Of a stretch of DNA of 21,739 nt, positions 1 to 9,879 are shown in pieces (position 1 is the stretch's first letter; each line of letters opens with the position of its first letter). The notes beneath the pieces are model-generated. The model had not been told where the DNA came from and did not search any database. It worked only from the letters and a program-made list of their open reading frames with translations. Source of the stretch: an uncultured Pseudomonadota bacterium (GTDB taxonomy: Bacteria; Pseudomonadota; Gammaproteobacteria; Burkholderiales; Eutrophovitaceae); NCBI GenBank assembly GCA_913057845.1, contig CAJXPC010000002.1, forward strand, positions 1 to 21,739, read 5' to 3'. The position numbers and the translations under genes are program-made.

Positions 1-752
1 CTCCCATGTTGTCCCTGATGCCAGCGTTAGCAGCTTGGGCTGTGATGCCTTTTGCTGACGGTTTGGTGTTGTCGAATATTGACGCTGGACTGTTGTACAT
101 CTTGGCTATTACTTCCATGGGCGTTTACGGAGTCATTGTTGCAGGATGGGCGTCTAATTCGAAGTACGCGTTGATCGGCGCCATGAGAAGCGGTGCGCAA
201 ATTGTGGCGTATGAAATTGCTATGGGTTTTGCCTTAGTGTGTGTCTTGATGATGTCAGGAAGCTTGAATTTAACGACAATAGTCGATACACAACGAACTG
301 GAATGGGGCTTCTCGGCTGGAATTTAATCCCGTTATTTCCGATGTTTGTCGTGTATTTTATATCGGGCGTGGCTGAAACGAACCGAGCGCCTTTTGATGT
401 GGCAGAGGGTGAGTCAGAGATTGTTGCTGGATTCCACGTCGAATATTCGGGTACAACATTTGCGGTATTTTTCTTGGCCGAGTATGCCAACATGATTTTG
501 ATAGCAGCATTAGCGTCGATCATGTTTTTAGGAGGTTGGCTCTCGCCAGTACCCGGCATACCGGATGGGTTCGGTTGGTTCGCTGCTAAAGTCGCCTTCA
601 TGCTTTTTTTCTTTCTATGGTTTCGGGCGACATTCCCGCGCTACCGATACGATCAGATTATGCGTTTAGGTTGGAAGGTGTTCATTCCCATAACCATTGT
701 GTGGCTTGTTCTCATTGGCGTTCTCATGAGAATGGATTGGTGGCCTTGGTAG
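1..752 (+). CDS. nuoH: NADH-quinone oxidoreductase subunit H (5'-truncated)
   Basis: Membrane subunit of respiratory complex I that forms part of the quinone-binding chamber next to the peripheral arm. The frame is open from base 3, before the first in-frame ATG at base 6. About 249 residues are visible against roughly 325-350 for the family, so some 80-95 N-terminal residues lie outside the window. Recognition comes from the very conserved family segments: the [15 protein letters not shown] loop, the acidic segment beginning [15 protein letters not shown] and continuing into AGFHVEYSG, and AEYANMILI. Several hydrophobic membrane spans are evident. The gene ends in TAG 25 bases before nuoI, in the usual H-I-J-K-L-M-N order of a nuo operon. 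The base-6 ATG should not be used as the start. Confidence 0.97.
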   Translation, partial: PMLSLMPALAAWAVMPFADGLVLSNIDAGLLYILAITSMGVYGVIVAGWASNSKYALIGAMRSGAQIVAYEIAMGFALVCVLMMSGSLNLTTIVDTQRTGMGLLGWNLIPLFPMFVVYFISGVAETNRAPFDVAEGESEIVAGFHVEYSGTTFAVFFLAEYANMILIAALASIMFLGGWLSPVPGIPDGFGWFAAKVAFMLFFFLWFRATFPRYRYDQIMRLGWKVFIPITIVWLVLIGVLMRMDWWPW

Positions 753-777
753 TTTTGACATAAAGGAAGCAATAAAA

Positions 778-1269
778 ATGTTCGGGTTTATTCGTGATGC
801 ATCAAAGACTTTTCTTCTTACGGAGCTACGTAAGGGTTTGATGCTCACATTAAAATACTTTTTTGCACCAAAGATTACCGTGCAGTTCCCAGAGGAAAAG
901 ACACCTCAGAGCGCCCGATTTCGTGGACTGCATGCGTTAAGGCGATATCCGAATGGGGAGGAGCGCTGCATCGGGTGCAAATTGTGTGAGGCGGTATGCC
1001 CTGCACTGGCTATTACTATTGAGTCCGAGCAAAGAGATGATGGGAGTAGGCGTACGACGCGCTATGACATTGATCTGACCAAATGTATTTTTTGTGGTTT
1101 TTGTGAAGAATCTTGCCCGGTTGACTCCATTGTCGAAACAAGAATTTTTGAATATCACGGTGAGCAACGCGGGGATTTGGTGTACACGAAGGACATGTTG
1201 TTAGCCATCGGTGATCGATACGAAGATCAGATTGCTAAGGACCGCGAGTCTGATGCCAAATATCGATAA
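778..1269 (+). CDS. nuoI: NADH-quinone oxidoreductase subunit I (2x[4Fe-4S])
   Basis: Peripheral-arm ferredoxin-like subunit of complex I, carrying clusters N6a and N6b that pass electrons towards the terminal N2 cluster. It has 163 residues, normal for the family. Two complete CxxCxxCxxxCP motifs are visible: C64, C67, C70, C74 and C103, C106, C109, C113. The amphipathic N-terminus (residues 10-30) is the part that normally packs against NuoH. An AAGGA-type ribosome site lies about 10 bases ahead of the ATG. It sits between nuoH and nuoJ on the same strand and is presumably co-transcribed with them. Confidence 0.98.
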   Translation: MFGFIRDASKTFLLTELRKGLMLTLKYFFAPKITVQFPEEKTPQSARFRGLHALRRYPNGEERCIGCKLCEAVCPALAITIESEQRDDGSRRTTRYDIDLTKCIFCGFCEESCPVDSIVETRIFEYHGEQRGDLVYTKDMLLAIGDRYEDQIAKDRESDAKYR

Positions 1270-1313
1270 TGTATGAGTCCGCTTCAACATTGAGAAAAGA
1301 AAATACAAACTAA

Positions 1314-1931
1314 ATGAGCTTCGAGAATTTCACCTTCTACTTATTTTCAACCATCCTGGTTGGCGCGGGACTGAGTGTTATTTTTTCGCGAAATCCAGTA
1401 CATGCAGCGCTTTCATTGGTGTTGGCGTTTTTCACGTCTGCGGCTATATGGCTCATTCTTGAGGCTGAGTTCTTGGCGATCGCCCTCATATTGGTTTACG
1501 TCGGTGCGGTAATGGTTCTTTTTCTATTCGTTGTGATGATGTTGGATATCAACTTGAATCGCATGAAAGAGGGGTACTGGAATTATTTGTTACCAGCCTT
1601 GGTTGTATCTGGAATTTTTTTGGCGGAAATTATTGTCCTTGTCGGTGGGCGAGTAGTGTTTGATAAACCCGCCGAGGTTGCCGCGGCGATTACCACCGAG
1701 GGCAATACGCTTCAGTTAGGTCGTTTGCTATATACGGAATATTTATATGCATTTGAGTTGGCTGCGGTGATTTTGCTTGTGGCTATTGTGGCCGCTATCG
1801 CATTAACCCTCAGACGTCGTAAGGACACGAAACTTGTCAATACAAGCCAACAGCTCTCAGCGACCCGGGCTAATCGACTGAAAATAATATCCATGCCAGT
1901 TGAGAATAAACGTAGCGAGGACAATTCGTGA
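1314..1931 (+). CDS. nuoJ: NADH-quinone oxidoreductase subunit J
   Basis: Membrane subunit of complex I (ND6 homologue) in the proton-translocating arm next to NuoK and NuoH. It has 205 residues and five hydrophobic spans. The diagnostic third span contains [19 protein letters not shown] followed by a conserved acidic end (MMLD). A charged, low-complexity cytoplasmic tail of about 40 residues follows the last span. The sequence around the third span, including the [14 protein letters not shown] stretch, has the character of betaproteobacterial NuoJ. No strong ribosome site is visible ahead of the ATG. The stop overlaps the GTG start of nuoK (GTGA), which suggests translational coupling. Confidence 0.96.
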   Translation: MSFENFTFYLFSTILVGAGLSVIFSRNPVHAALSLVLAFFTSAAIWLILEAEFLAIALILVYVGAVMVLFLFVVMMLDINLNRMKEGYWNYLLPALVVSGIFLAEIIVLVGGRVVFDKPAEVAAAITTEGNTLQLGRLLYTEYLYAFELAAVILLVAIVAAIALTLRRRKDTKLVNTSQQLSATRANRLKIISMPVENKRSEDNS

Positions 1932-2233
1932 TTACGCTATCTCATTACCTAGTGTTGGGTGCGATTCTTTTTTCAATCAGTATCGCGGGGATATTTTTAA
2001 ATCGTAAAAACATCATCATCATTCTGATGTCGATTGAACTGATGTTACTCGCAGTTAATATTAACTTTGTGGCGTTCTCATATTATTTGGGCGATTTATC
2101 AGGTCAAATTTTTGTATTTTTTATATTGACGGTAGCAGCTGCCGAATCAGCAATTGGGCTTGCTATTTTGGTGGTGTTATTCAGGAACCTGAAAACAATT
2201 AATGTTGATGATATCGGTGGGTTAAAAGGTTAA
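1928..2233 (+). CDS. nuoK: NADH-quinone oxidoreductase subunit K
   Basis: Small three-span membrane subunit of complex I (ND4L homologue) that takes part in proton translocation. Length is 101 residues, the family norm. The two membrane glutamates essential in the family are present as E37 (in [10 protein letters not shown]) and E73 (in [10 protein letters not shown]). The start is GTG, placed inside a 4-base GTGA overlap with the nuoJ stop, and it gives the expected N-terminus beginning [12 protein letters not shown]. nuoL follows after 7 bases. Confidence 0.97.
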   Translation: MITLSHYLVLGAILFSISIAGIFLNRKNIIIILMSIELMLLAVNINFVAFSYYLGDLSGQIFVFFILTVAAAESAIGLAILVVLFRNLKTINVDDIGGLKG

Positions 2234-2240
2234 TGATTCT

Positions 2241-4208
2241 ATGAATAACATGAACATATACCTCTTTGCTGCGCTATCCCCATTGTTCGGTGCGTTGATC
2301 GCCGGTCTTTTTGGTAAGCGAATTGGTCGGTCTGCCGCACATTTTGTTGCGATTTTTGGGGTCGCAATTTCGTTGATTGCATCGATCATAATTTTTATCG
2401 ACGTTTTAGATGGTCATGTTTTTAATGGGACTGTTTACACTTGGGCCGTGGTTGGGAACGTTCATTTCGAAGTTGGGTTTTTGATTGACCGTTTGTCTTC
2501 ACTCATGATGATTGTCGTCACGAGCGTGTCATTGATGGTTCACATTTATACGATAGGGTATATGAAGGAAGATCCCGGATATCAGAGGTTTTTCAGTTAT
2601 ATATCTTTGTTTACATTTGCCATGCTCATGTTGGTCATGAGCAATAATTTTCTTCAACTGTTCTTTGGGTGGGAGGCGGTTGGCTTAGTTTCCTATCTGT
2701 TGATAGGTTTTTGGTACAAAAAAGATTCTGCGATTTATGCGAATCTCAAAGCATTCCTCGTTAATCGAGTCGGTGATTTTGGTTTTTTGTTAGGTATTGC
2801 ACTGGTCCTACATTACGCTGGAACCTTAGATTATGCTGCTGTATTTGAGCAAAGCGATAACCTTGCTGCCCAACAAATTGAGTTGTTCGGTGGCGTTGGC
2901 TGGTCTTTGGTAACAGTAATTTGTATTTGCCTGTTTATTGGTGCGATGGGAAAGTCAGCACAATTTCCTCTTCACGTATGGTTGCCAGATTCAATGGAAG
3001 GTCCAACACCAATTTCCGCACTCATTCATGCGGCCACCATGGTGACAGCCGGCATATTTATGGTAGCGCGTATGTCCCCTTTATTTGAACTGTCAGAAGC
3101 GGCGCTGTCCTTCGTGCTGGTTATCGGTTCTATTACCGCACTGTTTATGGGCCTTTTAGGTTTAGTTCAAAATGACATTAAGCGTGTGGTTGCGTATTCA
3201 ACTCTATCCCAACTTGGATACATGACCGTTGCGCTAGGTGTTTCAGCATATTCTGCTGCGATGTTCCACCTCATGACGCATGCTTTCTTTAAGGCCTTGC
3301 TGTTTCTTGCGGCTGGCTCTGTGATTATCGGTATGCACCATGAGCAAGATATGCGCTTTATGGGCGGATTAAGACGAAAAATGCCCATTACTTGGTTGGT
3401 CTCACTAGTTGGGTCTTTGGCATTGATTGGATTCCCGTTTCTCTCGGGTTTTTACTCAAAAGACAGCATCATTGAAAGTGTCCATTTGTCGACAATCCCT
3501 GGCGCTGGTTTTGCGTATTTTGCTGTGCTGGTAGGGGTTTTCGTTACTGCGCTGTATAGCTTCCGCATGTACTTTTTGGTGTTTGAGGGTAAATATCGAG
3601 GAGGGGCACCTCATCATGACCATGGCTCCCAAAGTAATCATGAGCCTCACGAATCACCAATGGTGGTTTGGGCTCCTTTGGTCGTACTGGCGGTTTTATC
3701 AGTTTTTAGTGGGGCGATCTCAATACAACCTATTCTTTTCGGCGATTATTTCCAGGATGTCATATTTGTTATGGGGTCTCATGATGTAGTCCGACAATTT
3801 GGTGAGCACTTCCATGGATGGTTTGCAATGGGGTTGCATGGGTTCCAAACGTTACCCTTTTGGTTGGCCGCTGCTGGTGTCTTTGTCGCTTGGTTTCTTT
3901 TCGTGTATTCACCGAAAACCAGAAAAAAACTGGTCATATTTTCATTGCTTACCAAATTATTCGAGGAGAAATATTTCTTAGATAAATTTAATGAGTGGTT
4001 TTTTGCGAGAGGAGCAAAGTCTCTTGGTGGGGTGTTTTGGAGGATTGGTGATCAAAAAATCATTGATGGGCTCATTGTTAATGGCTCTGCTAAGTTAGTC
4101 GGTCGGATAGGTATGAAGCTCCGCCAGATGCAAACAGGTTTTGTGTCTCACTATGCGTTTGTGATGATATTAGGGGCTTTCGCTCTTGTCACAATTTGGC
4201 TTTTTTGA
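2241..4208 (+). CDS. nuoL: NADH-quinone oxidoreductase subunit L
   Basis: Distal antiporter-like membrane subunit of complex I (ND5 homologue), one of the three Mrp-type proton channels. At 655 residues it is full length. Key channel residues can be read directly: E145 in FFGWEAVGLVSY, K238 and H245 in GKSAQFPLHVWLPD, and H263 in the following ALIHAATMV. A His-rich loop (about residues 454-468) and the long C-terminal lateral-helix region with its final anchoring span are present. An AAAAGG ribosome site overlaps the end of nuoK. ATG at 2250 is an alternative start three codons in. nuoM follows after 18 bases. Confidence 0.98.
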   Translation: MNNMNIYLFAALSPLFGALIAGLFGKRIGRSAAHFVAIFGVAISLIASIIIFIDVLDGHVFNGTVYTWAVVGNVHFEVGFLIDRLSSLMMIVVTSVSLMVHIYTIGYMKEDPGYQRFFSYISLFTFAMLMLVMSNNFLQLFFGWEAVGLVSYLLIGFWYKKDSAIYANLKAFLVNRVGDFGFLLGIALVLHYAGTLDYAAVFEQSDNLAAQQIELFGGVGWSLVTVICICLFIGAMGKSAQFPLHVWLPDSMEGPTPISALIHAATMVTAGIFMVARMSPLFELSEAALSFVLVIGSITALFMGLLGLVQNDIKRVVAYSTLSQLGYMTVALGVSAYSAAMFHLMTHAFFKALLFLAAGSVIIGMHHEQDMRFMGGLRRKMPITWLVSLVGSLALIGFPFLSGFYSKDSIIESVHLSTIPGAGFAYFAVLVGVFVTALYSFRMYFLVFEGKYRGGAPHHDHGSQSNHEPHESPMVVWAPLVVLAVLSVFSGAISIQPILFGDYFQDVIFVMGSHDVVRQFGEHFHGWFAMGLHGFQTLPFWLAAAGVFVAWFLFVYSPKTRKKLVIFSLLTKLFEEKYFLDKFNEWFFARGAKSLGGVFWRIGDQKIIDGLIVNGSAKLVGRIGMKLRQMQTGFVSHYAFVMILGAFALVTIWLF

Positions 4209-4226
4209 AAATAAGATAGATAAAAA

Positions 4227-5714
4227 ATGTTGACCCACGTAATTGGTTCTTTGTCGCTCATTGTTTGGTTACCCATATTCTTTGGCGTTGCCGTATTGCT
4301 GGTTGGTAGAGATGGGCGAGAGCGTATCGCTCGCTGGATGACATTGGTGGGCTCTATTCTGAGTGCTCTGGTTGTGATCCCTGTATGGATGCGATTTGAT
4401 GCGACGCAATCTGAATTTCAATTTGTTGAGTTCACTCCTTGGATTGAAACCTTCAATATCAACTATCACCTCGGTATAGATGGCATATCGCTGGTACTGA
4501 TTTTGTTGAACGTGTTGACCACCATATTTGTTGTTGTTGCGGGTTGGGAAGTCATAACCAAAAAAGTATCTCATTATTTCGCCTCATTTTTAATTTTGTC
4601 TGGGATGATTAATGGCGTTTTTTGTTCCTTAGATGCCATGTTGTTCTATGTTTTTTTTGAGGCAACGCTTATCCCAATGTTTCTCATTATTGGAGTATGG
4701 GGTGGGCCAAATCGAGTTTATGCTGCAATTAAGTTTTTTCTTTACACGCTAGCGGGGTCTTTATTAACGCTGGTTGCACTCATTTATCTCTATAGGACCG
4801 CCGGAGGTAGTTTTTCAATCTCGAATTTTTATGCAGTATCAATTCCGCAAAGTGCCCAGGTTTTAATCTTTCTAGCGCTCTTTGCCGCTTTTGCCGTGAA
4901 AATTCCAATGTGGCCGGTTCATACTTGGTTGCCCGATGCGCACGTTGAAGCGCCAACCGGTGGATCGGTTGTTTTGGCGGCGGTTATGCTCAAGCTCGGT
5001 GGTTACGGGTTTTTAAGATTGTCGTTGCCGATTGTGCCCGATGCGGCAAGAGAATTGGCGCCCTTCGTAATTGGATTGTCTTTAATTGCGATTGTTTATA
5101 TTGGATTTGTTGCGCTTGTTCAGCGAGATATGAAGAAACTAATTGCTTATTCGTCGATATCCCATATGGGCTTTGTGACTCTGGGTATATTTATATTTAA
5201 TGTGGAAGGAATGCAAGGCGCTGTTATTCAAATGGTGTCCCACGGCTTTATCTCTACTGCATTATTCCTTTGTGTTGGGGTTTTGTATGACCGAATGCAC
5301 TCAAGGGAAATTTCTGACTATGGAGGCGTCGTTAATTCGATGCCAATGTTCGCGGCGCTCTTTCTCGTATTTGCTATGGCTAACGCCGGCTTACCAGGAA
5401 CAAGTGGGTTTGTGGGTGAGTTCCTTGTAATCATGGGTGCGATGGCGAGTAATTTTTGGTTTGCATTTGCAGCGGCTATGACCCTTGTCTTAGGTGCGGC
5501 GTATACGCTTTGGATGTATAAACGAGTTGTTTTCGGAGAGTGCGGTAGCGAACGGGTACTAGGATTAAAGGATGTTAATACGCGCGAATTCGCAATGTTG
5601 TTTGTTCTAGCGCTAATCGTAATTGGTATGGGCTTGTACCCCAAGCCCTTTACAGATGTGATTCATGTTTCGGTGGCTACGGTATTAGAGCTCGCCTCCG
5701 TGATTAAGAACTAA
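4227..5714 (+). CDS. nuoM: NADH-quinone oxidoreductase subunit M
   Basis: Antiporter-like proton-pumping subunit of complex I (ND4 homologue), 495 residues, full length. The channel residues are in place: E145 in FYVFFEATLIP, K225 in AAFAVKIPMWP, and H232 in the VHTWLPDAHVEAPT motif. The following MLKLGGYGFLR segment is typical of NuoM. About fourteen hydrophobic spans can be traced. It lies 18 bases after nuoL and 40 bases before nuoN. The ribosome site is weak (AAGAT-like in an A-rich leader). Confidence 0.98.
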   Translation: MLTHVIGSLSLIVWLPIFFGVAVLLVGRDGRERIARWMTLVGSILSALVVIPVWMRFDATQSEFQFVEFTPWIETFNINYHLGIDGISLVLILLNVLTTIFVVVAGWEVITKKVSHYFASFLILSGMINGVFCSLDAMLFYVFFEATLIPMFLIIGVWGGPNRVYAAIKFFLYTLAGSLLTLVALIYLYRTAGGSFSISNFYAVSIPQSAQVLIFLALFAAFAVKIPMWPVHTWLPDAHVEAPTGGSVVLAAVMLKLGGYGFLRLSLPIVPDAARELAPFVIGLSLIAIVYIGFVALVQRDMKKLIAYSSISHMGFVTLGIFIFNVEGMQGAVIQMVSHGFISTALFLCVGVLYDRMHSREISDYGGVVNSMPMFAALFLVFAMANAGLPGTSGFVGEFLVIMGAMASNFWFAFAAAMTLVLGAAYTLWMYKRVVFGECGSERVLGLKDVNTREFAMLFVLALIVIGMGLYPKPFTDVIHVSVATVLELASVIKN

Positions 5715-5754
5715 ATAAAGCGATAGTCGATTATAAAAGGTATTTAAGTCACAT

Positions 5755-7215
5755 ATGGATTTTCAATTATCAGATCTATACACGCTCTTGCCTGAGATTT
5801 TTTTGCTCATCGGAGTCAGTAGTATTTTATTACTCGACTTATTTTTAAGTAAGGAGCAGCGTGGTGTTACGTACGTACTAACTCTCATAGTTTTAGTTGT
5901 GACGAGTGTTCTGCCGTGGTTTTTTTATGACGCAGACCCTAGAGTTATTATGAGTGGATTGGTTGTTTCGGATGTGCTTGGAGCGGCTCTCAAATCGACG
6001 GTATGTGTTCTCATTGCAGTTGGCCTTGTGTATTCAAAGAACTACCTATTATCTCGCGGGTTACATCGAGGGGAGTACTTCTCACTGACGTTGTTTGCGA
6101 CCTTAGGGATGATGGTCATGATCTCATCTAATCATTTCCTAAGTCTTTACCTAGGCCTTGAACTCTTAAGTTTAAGTTTGTATGCGATGGTCGCTCTCCA
6201 GCGTGATTCTGGCCGCAGTTCCGAGGCGGCTATAAAATACTTTGTTCTAGGGGCTATTGCTTCGGGTATGTTGCTTTATGGTATGTCTATGATTTACGGT
6301 GCTACTGGACATCTGAACATTGAAGCAATTGTATCTTCCATACTTTCTGGACATAGCGATTCGAATCTGCTCCGGCTTGGAGTGGTGTTTGTTATCGTAG
6401 GGATCGGCTTCAAACTCGGAGCTGTTCCATTTCATATGTGGATACCGGATGTCTACCAAGGCGCCCCCACCTCAGTGACGCTACTTATCGGCACTGCGCC
6501 TAAAGTTGCTGCATTTGCGTTTGTTTTGCGTTTACTTGCTGAAGCTCTTGGGCATCCATCGCTACATCAGGACTGGAGCCAAATGCTAACCGTTCTTGCC
6601 GTCGCCTCGCTGATTATTGGTAACGTTGTCGCGATTGCTCAAACTAACTTTAAGCGCATGTTGGCTTATTCGACGATTGCCCATATGGGGTTTTTGTTGA
6701 TTGGTTTCATGACCGGCTCCATTAATGGTTATAGCGCGTCATTGTTTTATGTCTTAACTTACGTTTTGATGGCGCTGGGTGGGTTTGGCGTGATTTTGCT
6801 TCTATCCAGAGATGGGTTTGAGGCAGAAGAGCTTAGCGATTTGCGGGGGTTGAGTCAGACAAATCCTTGGTGTGCATTCCTCTTAATGATTATTCTATTT
6901 TCGATGGCGGGCATACCTCCAACCGTAGGTTTTTGGTCTAAGTTGTTTGTGATTCAGTCGATTATAGATTTGGGTTATGTAGGTCTTGCTGTGACTGCCG
7001 TAATGACTTCTCTCATTGGCGCTTTTTATTATTTGAGAGTTGTTAAAATTATGTACTTTGATGCGAATGAGTCCCCAATCAACACCGTCAAGTATTCGGC
7101 GGGAATGGCGGTCTTCGCAGTCAATGGTTTATTGCTGCTTGGTTTGGGTTTGTTTCCCGGTTGGCTCCTGTCCCTCTGTGAATCGTTAATTGAGAGTTCA
7201 GTCCGAACTTTTTGA
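5755..7215 (+). CDS. nuoN: NADH-quinone oxidoreductase subunit N
   Basis: Antiporter-like subunit of complex I (ND2 homologue), 486 residues, full length. Conserved residues seen are E136 in LGLELLSLSLYAMVAL, K220 and H227 in GFKLGAVPFHMWIPD, and K250 in GTAPKVAAFAF. This is the last nuo gene. In many Burkholderiales I recall a small DUF2818 gene between nuoN and a NUDIX gene; here the NUDIX gene follows directly after 3 bases, so none fits between them. Confidence 0.98.
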   Translation: MDFQLSDLYTLLPEIFLLIGVSSILLLDLFLSKEQRGVTYVLTLIVLVVTSVLPWFFYDADPRVIMSGLVVSDVLGAALKSTVCVLIAVGLVYSKNYLLSRGLHRGEYFSLTLFATLGMMVMISSNHFLSLYLGLELLSLSLYAMVALQRDSGRSSEAAIKYFVLGAIASGMLLYGMSMIYGATGHLNIEAIVSSILSGHSDSNLLRLGVVFVIVGIGFKLGAVPFHMWIPDVYQGAPTSVTLLIGTAPKVAAFAFVLRLLAEALGHPSLHQDWSQMLTVLAVASLIIGNVVAIAQTNFKRMLAYSTIAHMGFLLIGFMTGSINGYSASLFYVLTYVLMALGGFGVILLLSRDGFEAEELSDLRGLSQTNPWCAFLLMIILFSMAGIPPTVGFWSKLFVIQSIIDLGYVGLAVTAVMTSLIGAFYYLRVVKIMYFDANESPINTVKYSAGMAVFAVNGLLLLGLGLFPGWLLSLCESLIESSVRTF

Positions 7216-7218
7216 GCG

Positions 7219-7773
7219 ATGAGCCAGGACTTTACTGAAACTCAGTTAGAGTCGCGCATAGCTTACAGCGGCAGAATGCTTGAGGTGCGCGCAGATACTG
7301 TGCGGTTGCCAAACGGTAAAAAGGCAACAAGAGAATACATAGTGCATCCTGGAGCTGCCGTAATCGTTCCCATGTTTGAGGATGGTACGGTGCTTGTAGA
7401 GCGACAGTACCGTTATCCAGTGAAGCAACACATGTTAGAGCTTCCAGCTGGCAAGATCGATCTAAGAGAAGATCCTGAACGTGCGGCTCGACGAGAGTTG
7501 TTGGAAGAGACGGGCTATCAGGCAGAACGATGGGATTTAATCGGGACGCTAATGCCTTGTATTGGGTATTCAGATGAATTAATTTATGCCTATCTTGCTC
7601 AAGGTCTAACCTATTCAAAACAAAAATTGGATGATGAGGAGTTTTTGGAGACTTCCAGAGTGCCAATGGCTGAGCTGTTACAGCTGTCCCTAGATGCAAA
7701 GATGCAGGATGCTAAAACAATCATTGCTTTACTCTGGGCTGAGAATTTTAGGCAAGGGAATCGTTCGAAATAA
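7219..7773 (+). CDS. NUDIX hydrolase, ADP-ribose pyrophosphatase type
   Basis: Predicted Mg2+-dependent hydrolase of nucleoside diphosphate compounds, most likely ADP-ribose to AMP and ribose-5-phosphate. It has 184 residues. The Nudix box is perfect: G78, E84, then R92 E93 x x E96 E97 x G99 Y100. An N-terminal beta-domain (about residues 10-40) and the downstream CIGYSDE segment agree with the NudF/ADPRase group. The start is 3 bases after the nuoN stop with only a weak ribosome site, so translation is probably coupled to nuoN. Co-transcription with a NADH dehydrogenase suggests handling of NAD-derived ADP-ribose, but this link is inference. Substrate is not proven by the motif. Confidence 0.9.
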   Translation: MSQDFTETQLESRIAYSGRMLEVRADTVRLPNGKKATREYIVHPGAAVIVPMFEDGTVLVERQYRYPVKQHMLELPAGKIDLREDPERAARRELLEETGYQAERWDLIGTLMPCIGYSDELIYAYLAQGLTYSKQKLDDEEFLETSRVPMAELLQLSLDAKMQDAKTIIALLWAENFRQGNRSK

Positions 7774-7803
7774 GTCCCTGACTGTTGCTGGGCTATTTAC
7801 GCC

Positions 7804-7831
7804 CTTGAATTTTCAGTTCTTGCCCCCATCT
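7804..7831 (+). promoter_or_regulatory. Sigma-32 (RpoH) heat-shock promoter of htpG
   Basis: A -35 element CTTGAA (7804-7809) is separated by 14 bases from a -10 element CCCCATCT (7824-7831). Both match the sigma-32 consensus (CTTGAA, then CCCCATnT). The element lies about 50 bases upstream of htpG, a classic heat-shock gene. The spacing and position make a chance match unlikely. Confidence 0.82.
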
Positions 7832-7877
7832 CGTTGATCTATAGGTAATACAATCCATTTAAATAGGGTGAAATTTA

Positions 7878-9776
7878 ATGTCAGATGCCGCTGCTAAAGA
7901 GACGCTCGGGTTTCAAACAGAAGTAAGTCAATTACTTAAATTAATGATTCATTCCTTGTATTCAAACAAGGAAATTTTTCTCAGAGAATTGATTTCAAAC
8001 GCTTCGGATGCTTGCGACAAGCTCAGATTTGAGTCACTCACAGATGCTTCGCTCATGGGCGAGGACGCGGTTCTTAAGATTGATATATCGATTGACCGGG
8101 AAAACCGAACTATTTCCATCTCCGACAACGGGATCGGCATGTCCCGAGATGAAGTGATACAGAACATTGGGACGATTGCAAAATCCGGAACTAAAGAATT
8201 TTTCAGCAAACTCACTGGAGATCAAGCCCAAGATGCTTCGCTTATCGGGCAGTTTGGAGTCGGTTTTTATTCCTCCTTTATCGTTGCAGATAAAGTGACG
8301 CTTATTTCTCGACGCGCTGGATTGGAGGCGTCCGAATCGGTTCTCTGGGAGTCTGAGGGTGAGGGTGAGTTTACGGTCGAAAGTACGTCCAAGCCGAGTC
8401 GAGGTACGCAAGTTATTCTGCATTTGAGGGTGGATGAAGACGATTTGCTGGAAGGGCATCGCCTCAAAACAATTGCTCAGCGTTACTCAGACCATATTAA
8501 TCTTCCTATTTTTATGCCTAAAGAAGAATGGGATGCCAAAGAGAATAAGTACGTTCTCCAGGATGAACCTGAACAAATTAATCAAGCTTCAGCGATATGG
8601 GCTCGATCAAAAACCGAGGTGACTGATGAGCAATATGAGGATTTTTATAAGCATATTTCTCATGATTTTGAAAAGCCGTTAGCATGGGCTCATGCTCGAG
8701 TTGAGGGAAAGAGTGAATATACCCAGTTGTTGTATCTACCGAGTAAAGCTCCTTTTGATCTCTGGAACAGGGATCATAGACGAGGGCTAAAGCTTTATGT
8801 TCGCCGTGTATTTATTATGGATGATGCTGAGCAGTTATTGCCTGGGTATCTTCGTTTTGTCAGAGGTGTTGTAGATTCATCAGATCTACCGTTAAATGTC
8901 TCCAGAGAAATTTTGCAAGAATCTAGAGATGTTGATGCTATTCGTAAGGGGTGTATTAATCGAGTTTTGGTCATGCTTGAGGATATGGCTGCAAATCAAC
9001 AGGATAAATTTAAAGAGTTTTGGAAAGCATTTGGTCGCGTTCTCAAAGAAGGGCTCGGGGAGGATTGGAGTAACAAAGAGCGTATTGCTAAGCTACTTCG
9101 ATTCTCAACAACTGCTCAGATTGATGATGGTGAAGTCGTTACCCTTAGTGACTATATTGAACGCATGAAAGAGGGGCAAGATAAGATCTACTACATCACC
9201 GCTGAGACGCATGCGGCGGCGAAATCCAATCCTCATCTCGAAATATTTAAGAAAAAAAATATTGAAGTCCTTTTGCTCTCCGATCGAGTCGATGAGTGGG
9301 TGGTTTCTAATCTTCAAGAGTTTGATGAAAGAAAACTTGTCTCAGTTGCTAAAGGATCCCTTGATTTAGGGCCAATTGATGATGAGAAATCTGATGAAAC
9401 TGAAATTGATGCTGAGGGTGGTGATTTAGTGGAGCGTATTAAAGCTGCATTAGTGGGGAGAGTCAAAGATGTTCGTGTGTCCAGTCGATTAGTTGACTCC
9501 CCGTCATGCTTGGTATCCGATGAGGATGAAATGAGTATGAATCTTTCAAGAATGTTGAAGGCGGCGGGACAAGATGCGCCTTCAGTTGAACCGATTCTGG
9601 AAGTTAATGTTCATCATCCAATTGTGAAGAAAATGGCGGCCGAGAAGGATGCCGCTCGCTTTTCGGACTGGAGCTCAATCATCTTCGATCAGGCTATGTT
9701 GGCTGATGGTGGCGCACTTGAAGATCCTGCGGCTTTTGTCGTGAAATTGAATAATTTAATCTTGAGCTTGCCTTAA
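7878..9776 (+). CDS. htpG: Molecular chaperone HtpG (Hsp90)
   Basis: Cytosolic ATP-dependent Hsp90 chaperone, 632 residues, full length. The N-terminal GHKL ATPase domain is intact: catalytic E37 with N41 (in [14 protein letters not shown]), D83 in the DNGIGM motif, G98-T99 of the lid segment, and GQFGVGF at 124-130. The middle domain contains the client and ATP-contact arginine region ([10 protein letters not shown]). The C-terminal dimerisation domain ends without the eukaryotic MEEVD tail, as expected. A ribosome site (AGGGTG) precedes the ATG, and a sigma-32 promoter lies directly upstream. The gene appears to be its own transcription unit, perhaps reading into the phosphatidyltransferase gene 103 bases on. 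Confidence 0.98.
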   Translation: MSDAAAKETLGFQTEVSQLLKLMIHSLYSNKEIFLRELISNASDACDKLRFESLTDASLMGEDAVLKIDISIDRENRTISISDNGIGMSRDEVIQNIGTIAKSGTKEFFSKLTGDQAQDASLIGQFGVGFYSSFIVADKVTLISRRAGLEASESVLWESEGEGEFTVESTSKPSRGTQVILHLRVDEDDLLEGHRLKTIAQRYSDHINLPIFMPKEEWDAKENKYVLQDEPEQINQASAIWARSKTEVTDEQYEDFYKHISHDFEKPLAWAHARVEGKSEYTQLLYLPSKAPFDLWNRDHRRGLKLYVRRVFIMDDAEQLLPGYLRFVRGVVDSSDLPLNVSREILQESRDVDAIRKGCINRVLVMLEDMAANQQDKFKEFWKAFGRVLKEGLGEDWSNKERIAKLLRFSTTAQIDDGEVVTLSDYIERMKEGQDKIYYITAETHAAAKSNPHLEIFKKKNIEVLLLSDRVDEWVVSNLQEFDERKLVSVAKGSLDLGPIDDEKSDETEIDAEGGDLVERIKAALVGRVKDVRVSSRLVDSPSCLVSDEDEMSMNLSRMLKAAGQDAPSVEPILEVNVHHPIVKKMAAEKDAARFSDWSSIIFDQAMLADGGALEDPAAFVVKLNNLILSLP

Positions 9777-9879
9777 AGCACTTGATTCTATGACGTTCTG
9801 AAGATACATTTCACAGGGAGGGTGCTTAACGGGCCTCATTTAGTTAGCGGTGTTATGTAGTTATTGGTTAGGAGTCGCG

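Noticed and set aside
7232..7699. 155-codon minus-strand open frame opposite the NUDIX gene
   Set aside because: The plus strand carries a perfect Nudix box in the same place. The opposite frame has no recognisable domain and is a shadow.
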